Made by a program: the position numbers and the translations under genes. Shown one piece after another: positions 1 to 14,242 of a stretch of DNA of 64,000 nt; positions within the stretch are counted from its first letter, which is position 1, and each line of letters starts with the position of its first letter. The stretch is from Schizochytrium sp. TIO01 (taxonomy: Eukaryota; Sar; Bigyra; Thraustochytrida; Thraustochytriidae). The stretch lies in the NCBI GenBank assembly GCA_004764695.1, contig SMSO01000033.1:697001-761000 (forward strand), written 5' to 3'. The notes below the pieces were generated by a model. That model was not told the DNA's origin. It saw only the letters and a list, made by a program, of their open reading frames with translations, and made no database searches.

Positions 1-414
1 TTTACGCGAAGAAGGTCCGTGAAACCTTGGTTGGTTAGTACTTTTTATTTAATCTGTTTGTTTATTTGTTTACAATCAGCTGCAGCAGCAGAAGGGAAGC
101 TGGGCGTGGAAAGCTAACTAGCTTCGTAGGTGTGGCGGCTGCTTGCTTCGTCATGATGATGATTGAAGGTACCCACTCTTCTGGTTGGATTTCAGGAGGT
201 GCAGATACCCACCTACCCACCTATTATGGTCATGATGAATAGGAAGCTTGAACTGGCTGGATTCCGGTGATTCCGGGTCGATAAGTTGGTGGTGGTGGAC
301 AAGACTACCTAGACACAAGCAGGTCCAGGCTCGGATTGGGACGCCTCGGCTCGGATCGAAGCGTATCACCGTTGGTTTATCAGCAACAGGGAATAACACA
401 TATCACAGGTTTTG

Positions 415-1780
415 AAGCCTGTACCAAGGAAACCAGGCGTATCACCATCAGCTGAAGAAAATATCAAGCCTGTAGACACCTACTACTACTGTTAATATGG
501 GTGTCAATGGGGCGTGACTCTCAGTCGCAATGGGGAATGCAACTTTATGTAAAGCGAACATTGCAGGCTTTGAATCCTATTACAGGCTTTAAAGCCTGTA
601 CTCCTTGGCGCCGATGTGAGTCAGAGATAGTAAGCCTGCAGAAACAGGGGATGGTCAGTAAATTAGAGCTTAATACGGAGAAAAAGAACCAGATAAACGA
701 AACATCTAGTAGTTGCTTAGGGACGAAACCTAAGTATACTCATACGATAAAGACGAGCAGAAATGACGCTTTGAAAGATACCAGATTCTTGAGACAATAT
801 CATGCCCGAGTATATACAAGCAATTATCTTAGGGATTGTTTGTTTTGTTCCGCTGCCTAAGTTGACTGCTTAAAGAACTCTGGCAGGTCATGAAGCCCAG
901 CAGCGGAAGCCTGGATAAGACCAAGAAACATAGTCTAGGCTTTAAACCTTCTTCAATTGCAATTGCGTTAAATAATGATTGGCTGGAGTCCAGGATCTGT
1001 ATGCAGGCTCGAAGTCGATAGTTGACAACAATATAGAAAGCTAAATCAACCTTATGACTTTGACTTTTTTAAAGATTCAAATAAGCTTTTCAAACAGAGA
1101 GATTCCACTTTGTAGTCCATACATAACTCCGTTGAAAGCTCCTGTTTTCCATGAAATACGCCAACAAAAACGCTTTATAGTATGTCTACCCTGACAGGTA
1201 GTGATACTGATAATATTTTTAATGATATTACATCTCATACTCATCAGCGTTTTTAACCAATCACAAAAGTTGATGGTAAGTCATCATATAGAGCTTCTAA
1301 AAAGACCAGCTGGCAGCTATTATAAGATAGCACAAACTCTAAACCTATGAAGAAAAAGTAACGCACGTATAACAACAATAGAACTCAATAGTGTATCTTG
1401 ACTGGTTATCAGCGTAAGGTATTCTTACTCGCGATAGAAAAACATTTTTCTATGTTCAAGTTTTAATAAAACGTCAGCTTACATATTCGTATTCATCACT
1501 AGGGTAATAGCTTGCTGCCAGACTTATTATGGCTACTGAGAAGTACAACATAGCTCCTTTTACTAGGCAGAGCAACTTTTCTCTTTAAAGTATAATAAAT
1601 CCAGTTATCATGTTAAAAGACCAGCCATCACTCTAGCATAAGTGGCCTGGATGTGTGACCTGGACTCGGCAAATGAATTCTATTATATATACGTAAAGTC
1701 GCAAAGAAATGGCTGCAAAGATAAAGGCCGTTGGTCGTTGGTGGCAGCACTAGAGAGGGGTGTTGGTTGCGTCCAGGCTT
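415..1780. repeat. Cluster of CAGGCTT / AAGCCTG motifs
   Basis: The heptamer AAGCCTG or its complement CAGGCTT occurs at 415-421, 466-472, 564-570, 583-589, 592-598, 632-638, 907-913 and 1774-1780, in both orientations. Seven of the eight lie within 500 bases, where chance predicts well under one. Flanking bases are partly shared (for example a following GTA or a preceding TTTG). The spacing is irregular, so this is not a simple tandem array. It may be a degraded interspersed repeat or a cluster of binding sites; the sequence does not decide. No gene is supported in bases 1-2000. Confidence 0.55.
581..600. repeat. Perfect 20-bp palindrome
   Basis: TACAGGCTTTAAAGCCTGTA is identical to its own reverse complement. 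It contains two of the CAGGCTT motifs back to back, so it is the most symmetric member of the motif cluster at the left end of the window. Confidence 0.8.
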
Positions 1781-1899
1781 TCCTGCATTGGTTTATCCAA
1801 GGAGTTCAAAACTTCACAGTCGACATATTTCTACATAAGGAAATCAGTATCTGTGTTGGTCAAACTTTCAAATTTAAACGCTACACAAAAGCATTTTAT

Positions 1900-4800
1900 T
1901 CTATATTTGAAGCGAAGAAAAGTACAGTAAAAACAAAACCAGAACCAAAATTAAAACAAATTAAAATATAAAGAGATGAGAAAACAAGCATATTAAATGT
2001 TGAAGATCGTCGCACCGGCGCTTGTATAGTCTCCAACACCTGTCAATATTTTAAAAATGTTTCAAGCCGGACAGCACCGCTCAAAAAATTGCAAGCATGG
2101 ATATTTTAAAAAATAAAATAAGAAGCACTGCTTCAGTAATTTTTATTTCTGAAGCTATTCAATAAGATCATGGCTGAAGTTCATTATCTAATTTGAAGAG
2201 GGCGAAAGAAACCAAAAGTTTATACTTCCGCTCTGTTTAATGAAAGCCTAATTCATGATATCTTTTGGTGCTTGGTGTAATGCTGGAACCATCTTTCAAG
2301 TTTATTCGCGTGATTTAGAAAAATATCACAACCAATAGACAAGCGTCAAATAGCAAAAGATACGAATATGAAAAAACCGATTGTAGAATTGCATAGTGAA
2401 GTTATAGTAAAAGGTTTTTACTACCACCTAGAAGTATTAGTGTCTAGTGCGAAATACTAGGTTGTGCTTTTCTCAGATGAAAGATTGTATTTCTATTCCT
2501 TATAAAGCTGGGGCCTAGTTACACTCATACTTTGAGTATTAAATGCTATATATACGAAAATCTATTTCTGACTTCCTTGAAATACGTGGAAGATAGTAAA
2601 TTATTATCTACAACTTTCGTTTGGTTTTATTGTTGCCAACAAGATATTCTGCTCAGTATTCTTCACACTATGTTAGAAAGTACTTGAGCAACGCTCGTAT
2701 CGCTGGTGAAGTTATGCTACATTCATACTGTTGATTTGTCACTTTTCTGATAGCCCTCTGAATAGGAAATTCGAACATGCTGATTTTGATAGAACTGTGC
2801 AACTGTCAAATCGCAATAGTATGCGTTGATGAGTTAAAACTAAATAAATGTAGTAAAGCATACATGTTAAAAGCACGATTTACATAAGCGCATACAAGCA
2901 AAAGCTTGTAAATTTTAAACGAAAGAAAACTATTATTTGTGTCCAGGGCCGCATTTCTATATATGAATTGTTTTATTTATCGCTCACTTACATATAGTCA
3001 AACGCTTTAAGATGACGAGTAAGTCCCATTGTATTTACGCAGAACTGTATAATTTCTTGTGGTTTTTACAGTAAGTACTCAAAAAACGTGAATCGAATAA
3101 TAAACGACATTACCAGCTTCTCTCGTATCAATAATTAAAAAATTGAATAGGTTTGGTTTTCGTACATTGATTCATTCATCTCTGAAGAGACAATCTTAGA
3201 ATACTCTTGTATAGTTTAGTCCATACAAACGCACGCTTCTTTACATAGCCATGACTACCTTTCTATAAATCGATCAATTTATCGAAGTAAATTTTCGAAA
3301 AGACAAGTGCATTTTTTAAAGCTCTTATATCTCAAAAAGCCACTCAACATATACCTTGAGAAATATAAAACAAATCATTCAAATCTGAAGCATTCAATCA
3401 GGTTATAATACCCGAAAAGTGCTGCGACGAATTTCACACCCTAAACTGAGTCAACATAGATTGTATATTAGTTGAATGTTAATCCTTCTTATAGAGATCA
3501 TGGTAAATTACGGACCAAACCTTTTTTCGATTCTTTTATATTTTTGTAAACACATATCTGAAGGTTAGCGTTTTAGGGATGGGTCCTGGATTCTATCTTT
3601 TCAACACTAAGAGGGAAATCAAACAGAGTAATTTTTTAATTCTAAAAGGTGGGTGATCAATAAAGGAGCGCAAGCAGTCTATCTGTATCCACTATTGAGC
3701 ACACCTTCATTCTGTTGATGATAGCAGATTGACCGCTGGCTTGTGTTCAAGTATTTTAATCGTGTGTCGCTGACCTGGGGACACATTGATGCAAATAAAA
3801 GAGTTTGTGTGTAACCGCACGCATCTGGCTTCTGGTTCTGGTTCAGAATTTAACATGCACTTGAGCTACGCTTTCGCAAAATTCTCTCCACGTAAACTTT
3901 TTATGTCAAAGAAAAAGTTCTTCATCTAGAAAATTAAATAGTAAAAACTAGGATTCTATTCCCATTTAATTATCTTTTCGCTGAAGTCTAAACAAGTAAA
4001 ATACAATCAAACAAAGACCGATACGTACGTGGGTGAAAATAAAAAATTCAAGAACAAAGTACAGTAGGTACGTACTATGTTCTTACCAGTTTCATTTTAT
4101 TATTATTTTAATAATAATAAACGTTGATTTGCAATTATTAACTTTAAAAGGTTAAGGTTCACGGTTCCTTACTGTACATAGAAAATTCAACTATAAAAGC
4201 AAATATTCCTTTAACAAAGAAAAGGCAACTTAAAAATAAAAATAAAAAATAAAAATAAAACAGCGATATAAAGGAGAAGGAACACCTCCAACAGTTACAA
4301 AAAACTGAACTAGAAATAGGATAATCCACGCAGAAATTGTGGTCCCTTTCTTCGCGAGCACGGACGGCAAGCTCGATACGCAACAAATATCATAATGAAG
4401 TCATTTTGTGTGACCCGTGCAGGTTACCTCTATTAACCACCGAGTCAATTTCATGTGTACGCGGATGATCTGAGTACCTTTTCAGGGCATTCCTCTAAAC
4501 TTTTATTTTAACATAATGTCAATATTTTATGATCCCGTGTGCTTAAAAGTTTTTCCAATAGAAAAAAGGAAAATTAATAATGTTGTCTTCCACCTCCATG
4601 AGAAAATATAGAAGAATATTTTTAAATGTTAAAATAAATCTCGACTTTTCTTTTACTAGGGCCACGAGTGACTTGATGGTAGAAGTCAAGGAATCACCGT
4701 CGCTGAAATGCTTGGGTCTTCTCCTAGCGATTCACTATCCAAACCCTAAGTATTCGTATTAGGAAACTACCACGTTTGAGCCTCCCCACACTTGCACTTT

Positions 4801-6190
4801 TGGAGTGGAGGCACTATTATGTCTTCTTTGCAAAGTATGGTCAACCAAAATTGAAGAGAAAGTGTTAGAAACAATAAGGGATAGTGGAAGTTAGACTGTG
4901 GGACGGCCGCAGCCACAGTTGACAACGAACGTGAGTTGTTTTATAATTACTTTTTTGTTAGTGTGAGAGTAGGGTTAGAACTAACGAAATGGGCCTGTGA
5001 AAGTACTGCTAAATTTGTTCTATATTTTAAATTGAATGTTTATTTTTTTCATTGCACTACATGCTGCTAGTACTGAAAGTTTTAGAAAGTAGTGTATTAA
5101 TTTTATTACCGTATGTGAATTTTAAATTTTAAAAAATGTAAAATACAATATGCTATTTAAAAGGAAGGAGCATGGAAAGGGGGGAAAAGGGAAAAAAAGA
5201 GTTATTCTTTGATGACATATTCGAAGAACATTATTGTGGTAGAAATCCTTATGGTGGAGGTCTTCCTTCCCTCTTCCGTTCAGTCGCCGTCATATGTGAA
5301 TTATTTTTTTTTTTCTGATGTTTGAAAAATTGAACGAAAAGTTTTTTTAATTAGAACGAAATGAAATAAACACATAGTATGAGTGATTAGTGAACACGGG
5401 TGTTGCAATGTTTAACGAAAAGGATATAGAATGCGTGAAAAACTGGTGGGTACTCGATGTTGAAATCACCTGTCCATCTTTTGTATAATAGGCAGAACAA
5501 ATAGTATTATCTCATATTGTTGTACTGCTGTCTTGTATCGGGGGATTAAATCGTACACTCCCAGATTGATCTTAATTGGTTAGGGTTCATGAAAACATTT
5601 GATACCTTTCAAAATTCTCTATCTGTCAATGAAAGTTTCTGTCGAAAAGGCGAGAAGGAATAAAAAATGGTAAAAGCTCTTTGGCTAGTAGCCTGGGTCT
5701 TGATTGAACCCGCCCTACGGATCAAACGGGGCACGAGCTTGCACCGCTTCAAATATGTAACGCGTCACTTCTGTGAAATCTCTGAAAGTTTAATTCTGAT
5801 GGCAACAAGTCATTTAAAAAAATGGTTGTTTATTAATACCATTTTTGGGAAAAGCACGCCCCTGGGTATAATAATATCGAATTCTGGATGTAGACACATT
5901 ATGAGATTCGATTGACAGACAAGTATCTACGAGGAGCATATTCAGAGACCGCCTGCGTCGTATAAGTTTTTATTTATTATTATTGTTATTTTATTAATTC
6001 AAAATTTATTAAAGGAGTAACTGCAAAAAAGGCATTTATATAGAGCGTTATAGGTAATCATCTAAATTGAAGAAATGACGGGACGTGAGAAACCTAAAGT
6101 AAAACTTCAACCGAGTAATAGGTAGGATCTGAGAAGTACGATGTTGATCATAAATTATAAGACGGCATTTTTATCATAGGGTAAAATTAC
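1900..6190. other. AT-rich stretch, no gene seen
   Basis: This stretch is strongly AT-rich with stops in every frame every few dozen codons. The longest open frames (75-82 codons) have no family resemblance that I can see, and several lack a convincing ATG. Short near-palindromic TTA/TAA runs occur near 4095-4125. I see no tRNA, rRNA or complete mobile element. Confidence 0.6.
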
Positions 6191-6640
6191 ATGCAAGGTT
6201 GCACAGCTAGTGCCTTCCGAGCGGAGAGGAGAGCATGTTTACTTTGCCCAATAGATGAACATATATTGGTTACTATTGCTTGGGTCATGAAAGTGCCGAT
6301 CAGGTTCTACTCTACTGGAAGATCTCTTAGGAGTAGCCCATCCGGATTCGAAACATCCGGAATACGTAAACTATTTATGGTTGACACAGGGGCAGCATTT
6401 TAGGAGAAGAAGTTTTAGAGAAGATGAGGGGTATATAGAGATGGAGCTAACGGAGCTCGAGTCGGGAAATGTAACCGAGGGATAACTCAGATGCAGGCAT
6501 TTTTAATTTATTTCCTGCTACGACATTATATGAAGACGTAAGGGATGTTGACTTTGGTGGTTTACTCAAATGGAGATTTATTCTCATGCGCATAAAGTTT
6601 TGTTTGGGAATTTTAAAATAAACAATTCAAAACGCTCTCT
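6191..6640 (+). mobile_element. Possible decayed retroelement aspartic protease
   Basis: An open frame at 6191-6403 ends in a segment reading LFMVDTGAAF. VDTGA is the active-site signature of retroelement (Ty3-like) aspartic proteases, and in those elements it follows a gag-derived region. The frame then stops. In a neighbouring frame the next bases read LGEEVLEKM, which suits the helix that follows the active site in such proteases, so a small indel would explain the break. Further stops and frame changes follow, and no reverse transcriptase, integrase or LTR is visible. The match rests on about twenty residues and may be chance. If real, it is a dead fragment. Confidence 0.25.
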
Positions 6641-7597
6641 CTAAATTCGCATTACGCGAAGCTGGCTAATCACTTGAAACGCCAACAAGCAGGTACTGTT
6701 GATTTCGGCAAGTGCGCCGCCGCAAGTCATTTGGACGAGGCAAAGAAACTAAAATAGTTCTTTAAACTTATGGAACAATGACGATAAATCATGCATAAAA
6801 TTTGCATAAAAATTGGCAAGGGATAATCGGGGATGTATGTCGACTGAGAAGAAACGGTCAAGCACCGAGGGAGCCGGGACTGCGAGCTATAGGACCTAAG
6901 GAGTTTGTTTCTTCCCCGCAACCTCAACAGCACCTACTGAGGAATTTATAAAGAAGGTTCCTGGCATTTCAGAGGGGTTGAGTTTTCAGAAGCAAGGAAC
7001 AGTCCATTATTTCTTCTAGGATTCTATTTATCGGTATCTCCTGGTGCTTCCTCTACGATGTTTGGAGATACTAGCTAGCAACCAATTCTTTATAGTATAT
7101 ATTGTTTACTATTTGTGTTTCAGAACGTCTTCCGTTTTTACACATATTAGCTGCTGCGACGCATCGTTGTACGCTGGTCATAAGTTAGACGATGTGAACC
7201 TGTGTTCATCATTACTATCTCTAATTTTTAGCACCAGTTTCACGGCTTTTAAAGACGAGCTAACTATTGTTGACCTTATGAAAGAGATCATGTATGATGC
7301 AATGTGCGGGAAGATCACGAGTCGTGTTGACTGGGTTCGTTCCTCCCCAAGCAATGTACAACCAGGCAGTGCGTATGCTTGTCATGTTTGTTGAATCCCC
7401 TCGAGACAACCCTGGGCCATTAAAATATATACCAGGCCAATCAACTAAGTTAGTTTGTTTGTGCAAAACTGTGGATGGGAGTCATCTTTTCCAAACAAGG
7501 CTGTAAACTTGACGCCTGCATCCCTGCTCACGGACTCAGACCTTTCCAAAAGGCCGAGGCGAGAAGAAAAGGGTGCAGGCTACCATAAGCCCTGTGT

Positions 7598-7632
7598 CGC
7601 CAGGTTGCCGGAACACAGCTTTCAACCTGGCG
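7598..7632. other. Hairpin with 10-bp perfect stem
   Basis: CGCCAGGTTG at 7598-7607 pairs perfectly with CAACCTGGCG at 7623-7632 around a 15-base loop. Just beyond it CTGGCGCA is repeated directly, the two copies separated by AAT. It lies in a locally GC-richer island with no gene. It could be a structured RNA element or a chance inverted repeat. Confidence 0.5.
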
Positions 7633-10600
7633 CAAATCTGGCGCACAAACCGCTGTCTGTACCACACGCTCCTTTTCCAGCTAGCACGCAGCTTCGACTG
7701 CGTAGGAATTCCACTGAGTTACGGGCGTTTGACAGCTTTAGGAATTAAAAACCTGAAACCCAGAGAAACAGTAATAATAGATAATAGTACCTGCCTACCT
7801 ACGCCTCCCTACTCTCTCACCTCGAAATCATCGCGCAGACCTCTTTCTTTTCCTTGCTCCTGCTCACTACTGCCTGGCTAGTCGCTAGCCTACGAGGTAG
7901 ATTTGTGTTTGAGCGGTCGGTGTCCACTGGCCACCTTCCGACTCGAAGCATGACGGGAGGTTGACGCAGTTTTCTTTGCTCTGTCGACAGCGAGCCAAGC
8001 AAGAAACTGATGAATACGGATGCGTGAGAGAGTGAGTGCGTGGTGGACTGCGAGTGCTATTTCCAGGATTTGTCTCGGCTTGGAGAAGATGATCAGTTAG
8101 TTATTTATTCGTGGCGGTGGCACCGACTAAAACGCTGACCGTCTCAGCGTGGCCCTTTATTCATTGATTGGCTAATTGTTTTATTTATTTATTCATTGGT
8201 TACTTATTGTTTATTAATTATGTATCGTTAGTTATTTATTATATGTTATTTATTATTTTATTTATGCCGCTCTTCGAAGTGTTGGTTGGCAGCATCGCCT
8301 GCTCACTTATTGCCGACGAAGTCGTCGTATCACTCAATCAGTCACCCGGCATGCCGTGCCTCCATCACTTTGCCCTTTGTAAATTAAAAGCATGGTTTTT
8401 CGAGATTATTTAAACTAAACCAGATTAAATAAACAAGCAAATGCCCAAATACAATTTCGTTCATAAAATAGAAAGTACGCCGTGGAACGTTGCTTGAAAA
8501 CTTGTTCTCTCGCAAAAGAAAAGAGAAAAACGAGGATACCTGACAATTGCAGTTACCAGGGCTGCCTATGGTTTATCATCTCACCTTTTTATTTTAAAAT
8601 TAATTATAAAAATGTAAATGAAAATCATATAAAAGCTAAACTTAATTTTTGAAAATAACGAAACTCAAGAAGGATAAGAACAACAAAACAACCGGAGCAA
8701 CAAGTAGTCAGAGACAGAGTACGTAGTCTTGGTGAAGCATGTCATTGAAACCATCGAAACTTCTGTTCTTTGGCAAGGTCAGGCTGCAAGTGCACTGGGC
8801 AAAGGTGAGAACGCAGGTGTGAACTCGCAGAATCCGACGCTTAAAATCAGAGGTGGCACGAAGCAAAACTGGCCACGCGCCCCATATTATCCGCTTCCAC
8901 TGAAAAGACACTGACACCTTGGGCCGCCATTCCTTGCGCAAGACTCGAAATGAGGAACAGCGATGAGGAGATGTCTGGCTCACTTGCCGCCTCAGTCACG
9001 TGTTAGACTATGGTGATTCTTACTGTTCGGGATGAGCTCTGCTCAAGGCGTCGGTATTTTACCAGCAAGGAATTAGAATGCCAAGTCTTCAGGTTCGCCA
9101 CTTTCCTCATGCGCCACTTATGATCAGGTAAACTTGTAAACCAGCTTTTCAAAAGTTTTGTTTTCATTTGCAAAGTGTATAGGTACAGTACTAATTCTCG
9201 ATTCGTACTTTTCATTCTTGATTGGAACGATTTGCTGTTTGAGTGAGTAAACCATCCTTCACAAAGACTTACTTGCTTCGTTAAAAAGCCACTTGCCCAT
9301 TCAGGCCCGCTTTGCATGTATACACATGTGCCACATTCGCCAATGCGCGAGACTTATGACAGTGTCGAGAGAGCACGGATTGAATGAATGAATGAATAGC
9401 ACACTAATAAAAACAGTGAATTGAACATTCACTGCAGCCCAAAAATGTGAGGAGAAGAATATAGAGAAAGGGCTTTTGCGAGCTAAAAATTTCAACAACA
9501 AAAGAGTGTCCTACTGACAGATAAGCTGTGAAGAAGCAGTGCATCACCTAAAATGCACCGCGACCTAGAAAAACCTTTCCAAAGCTCCACGTCGCACCAG
9601 CACTGGATCAAAGAGGGTGGGATATTTCACCGAACCTGAATGAAACGCACAGTATCAAGCAGACAGGCGCAGAGACATAGATAACATACGCGTTGCAGCT
9701 TTGTCAAAGCAGGCCGGATGATTGCTTACCAAAATCTGTGATCAGGGCAGTACCTAGAGGTTTGTTTATACTCGAAGTATTTGTATGGCAAAACTCGCTC
9801 GAGCGTTTGAGGAGCCTATTCAGCTGTTATATCATACATCCTGACCAATACACCCGAGGTGCTTAGGTGCTTCTTGTGTGATCTTTTCATTACCTTAAAA
9901 AAGCAGCATCAGTGTAATGTGCATGATAGGCGTCAGCCAGCCACCAATTTAGATTACAAAGAAAAGGAACAATTCATTAAAAATAAAATAATAAAGTAAA
10001 AAAAGGCTTCTTATTTATTTCGGGAAAAATAAAATATATAGAAATATAGGAAGAGAATAGATTAGGGATACCAAAATTGTTGGTTACTGTTAGAGATGAA
10101 GGTACCTAGGTAAAATATCTTCACGAACGCTTGCCCTCTTTTCACGCAGCCTTTGGTTGAAATTAATTTCCTCCGCTTTGTGAATCAAGGGCAATGATGG
10201 ACTTTACTAAATGTTAGACGAAGTTGAAAGAACTGCATGGGAGACATACACATAGCTCATGACTGCTGACTTTTTCTAGATCTAGCTCATCCTTCTTCGT
10301 TTCGGTAGCATCCAGCTAGTTTATAATGCAAATGGTTGTGCACAATTTGATGAGGGATGTTTGCGCACCAGCATTCTAGTTTCTTAGTTTTGAATCGAAC
10401 AAATTAAAACAAACTAAAGCTTATACCCGCTCCACCCCTCTATACTCATGCAGCCAACAGGCTCCTCTCTACTTTTGTCATAAGTCGTTCTGAATGCTAG
10501 CACTGGAGCGGAAAATAAGAATGTAATAGAGACTAAAACAATACATACTTGACGATGCTCTGTTTGAGAATGTATAATGCATGCGATACATCTCTAAAAG

Positions 10601-13600
10601 TAGCATAACTCTAAGTGCTTCCTTCAAGTGATACATTATTCAGTAAAGAAAAGAAAAGAGTTTTGGATTTTCATTTTCAAAAAAGGAACAGCCCCTACCT
10701 TCTCTCTCAGTTTTTATTTCTTTTCAATTCAAGATGTGGCAGAGAAATCACCAAACTTCTTCTTCTTTCTATAAATATTCGTACAACTCAGTAAACCATA
10801 GCAACGCAAGAGTGTTGAGAATTATAAATGAAGCAATCAAATATGATATAGATTGAGCTGCCAGGAAGAGACTCCTCAGGATCGCACGGGTTCTCAGAGA
10901 GATTTAATATGGGTGTCTAGGAAGCCATATTGGAGAAGTGGGCAGTTGCTGTCACTCCTATTCATATTACTAATAATAAAAAGACAAAGAGATAAAAAGA
11001 CAAAATTGGTAACTACTTACCTCTATGTAAATACCATATGTTGTAGTTTTAATGAAATGGTGAAAAAGAACTCAGGCTCATGTTATCATACTACACTCAA
11101 ATAAGACTTCGGGTTTCTCGAATCAAAATATCAAGTCAATTAAAATATTTTGAACGAGCAGAGAGTTTATATTGGTTTAAAAACGTTCTAATTTCAAAAT
11201 AGATATATATATATATAATACTTTCTTAACTTCAAAGTTCTTTTACTGACAGGTAGAGAAAATGCTAGGCTATTTTTCGCGAAAGACCAGGCATCAAAAG
11301 ATGCCAGCTTTTACTCTGTACTAAATCTAGTAATTAAATTGTTAGTTATATTCCAAACTCGCGTGCTTTGAAAAATGATCTCCTGTGCATTTATTATGAG
11401 GGTTTTGTTTATTTATAAAACTGTAATTGGTACAAGTACATATAATTTAAACATAAAATAATGTCTCTTCTCCTTTTACTTTAGATGTTTAAATTTTGAT
11501 GATGGTTCTTTAGACGTTTTCAAAAGAACCAGATTCCTCTAGAACATTTTTATAGTCTTGATGATAGATATATTTGTTCATACTTCTTAAAGGAAAAGTA
11601 CAGAATGTGTAATTGGCTCCGTTATTTGTCACCTTGAACCTTAGCCTTTCTGTATTGGATTTTTTCTATTCAAGCTGTCAGAAGATGCTTTAGTAGGTTC
11701 GCCGATACACGACACGCAACCTCGAACGGACAAAAGCTTGGAGTCTCCAATATAACCAACCACAAAGACCTCGAGGAAGTGCTGTAGTCAAGGGCGGTTC
11801 AAGACTGCCAAGTATGCATTGGGCATTGTCCATGCTCAGCACGCTGTTGCATGGATGTGTCTTTTACTGCAGCTGGAGACAAGGCGTGGAGTTCCCCTTC
11901 GCAGTGCATGGGTTTGATTGCAAGGGCTTCCACCACGCTCGCAGAATTGGACACGCGCTTTCCCCTCAACTGCCATTCTTGCAGATTCGACATTTTCTGT
12001 TATCTTTTAAATTAGGCGTCAACGGTTCCCATTTCTTGACCTCTAATCTGCTGTGGCTGCTAGCGTAGGTAGCCGGAGACTATCTGACAAGTTCAAAAGT
12101 GGCATCTCCAATATTTGCGGAATTCGCCCACTGCTGCTATTTGTCAACGTGTCTGTCTACCCCCTTACCGCAGCAAGGTGAGAAGCAGTTTATTCATATG
12201 TTCAAAGGGAACTTGTTTGGGTGGTACTCAAAGGCGTCATAGAAAAATGCACTCATATTGCCCACTCTCTAGAGAAGAGACTCCTAGAGCGTCAGCGACG
12301 CTCAATGTATGTACAAACCCGGGTAAACAAATAGCAACTTTGACCGCCGACCTGAGCTTTTCTCTTTGCTAAACATGCTTGCCTTTGTTAGTTACCCATA
12401 CATTCAAATGGGATTTCTCACTAAAATGGGGAGGCTGTAGTATTTAACGTCCTTTTTCCTTCTGTCGTTGTTGCGGAAACTCGGAAGATCGGATGATGAT
12501 AGTTAGGCTTACTGTCTTCTTCAACTTTTAAGGATGATTGACAACAAGAAAAAGAATGGAGAAAAGAATAGAATATAGATATCTACATCATCTTTTAAAG
12601 AGTAAGACCGCTAGAATTGCTCAGGAAAACCTGGATATGAGTGCATTATGAAAGTTTTTCATGCAGATAGATTAGGAGATTGAGAGACTTGGTTGCATCG
12701 ATGAAATAATTCTTCTGTATTATCTTTGCTGCTTCTTTTTGCAATAAAAGTGTACCTGCTACTGTATTACATTAAAAATAAAATAAAAATCATAATGGAG
12801 TTGCCTGGGTAGGTAGACAGACCTATCAAGTTGTCTGATGAGGTTTAATAAGTACCTCCTTAGTTTGTATACCCGATACCGAACCGTAAGGAAGGCCCTT
12901 TTCTCTGAAACCCTTTTCGAGGTGCGACAGCAACCAACAGAATCATGGGGTTTCCACGGCAACAGATGCATAAGATTTGGGCTCTAAGAACAATTTGCCA
13001 AAGACAGAACACGAGGAACTTTATATTAAAAAAAGAAAAAAAAAAAACATTTTGTTTTTTTAAACCTCTGCTATGCTTGGCTAAAAATATTGTGCTTATC
13101 CTGCTTGAAAACAATTATGGAAGAGATAACTTTAAAATAAAATAAAAAAAACTTAAAGAGGAAGATGAAAACAAGAATAACTAAAAAGTATCAAGGTTTC
13201 TCACCTGACCTTCATCTGTACGTGTGAATGAACAGCTTTTGTTCAAACGTTTGACGCATATTCCCAAAGGTTGTGATCGCTCAAAATTATGTCATTTCCA
13301 ACTGAACAACGTAAAAGAAGCACGCCATAAATGCATGCAATGTTTTGATTAACGTTTTTTGTGAGGTCTAAAAAGCCATCGCAAACATATGATTTGGTAC
13401 TCACACCTTAACTCCAGCATTCTTGCAAAGGTTGTCTTTTCTCATCATTCTTCACATGTTAAAACAATTTTCTGAAAAGTAAAAAATGTTTAATCCAATC
13501 ACTTCTGAACACAACTATGAAGGTAGGGATCACAGCAGACTAACTTTAATTTTATTTTTTAAAATTTAATAAATCAAAGGGTAGGGATCAAGTCTCTGTA

Positions 13601-14229
13601 TCCGGAATCATCTTTCTTTACGGGAGGTATTGTGATGATTCTCGGCTCTTCCAATAGGCCAATGCATGCCGTCCTCGGGAACTTGGCGGCCATGTTCTTT
13701 CTGAGAGAAACCCTGTATGCCTTTAACGATCGTCCTTCTCTTTGGTTGCTTTAAATATTATTCAAACACGCGCTTTTTAAAGAAAGGTAACACATAAAAA
13801 AACGAAGGCGAGTATGGGGTCATTCTTCCTTCTCGCTTATGGAAGGAAGTGAATCTTACTTAATATAGATGGTGCCCAGAATTTGCTTGAATTTGTCGAG
13901 CGGATAAGAAAACCCGAAAGTGTATTTTTTTCTTCTCATCTTTTGAAAAAAAATAAAATATTTTATTTTATTTTTAACGTTAAGAAGCAAGAGATCTTGA
14001 AAAAGGTGAAACTTAGATGGGGGTGTGATGCTCTGAATGCTGATACAGAATAGGCAGCACCAAACTGTTAGATTATGACAGAAAAATGAAATGGGTTGCA
14101 AGACCCGCATTATTATCAATTCTTCAAGTCTTGATTATGAGGATTTCTCTTCTCAACAAAGTAGCAGCACGTAGATTGGCAATCATTGACTTAGCTTTGT
14201 TTTAATATGGAAACTATCATCTAGAAGGT

Positions 14230-14242
14230 GGGGGGGGGGGGG
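14230..14242 (+). repeat. G13 homopolymer
   Basis: Thirteen consecutive G residues in otherwise AT-rich DNA. Such a run can form quadruplex-type structures and often varies in length, so its exact length may be an assembly estimate. Confidence 0.8.

Noticed and set aside
5209-5310. Segment reading FEEHYCGRNPYGGG near 5.2 kb
   Set aside because: Looks protein-like over about 30 residues but sits in AT-rich DNA with stops on both sides and no identifiable family or splice partner.
6340-6365. T-arm-like GGATTCGAAACATCC
   Set aside because: No A box, anticodon arm or acceptor stem can be folded around it, so it is not a tRNA.
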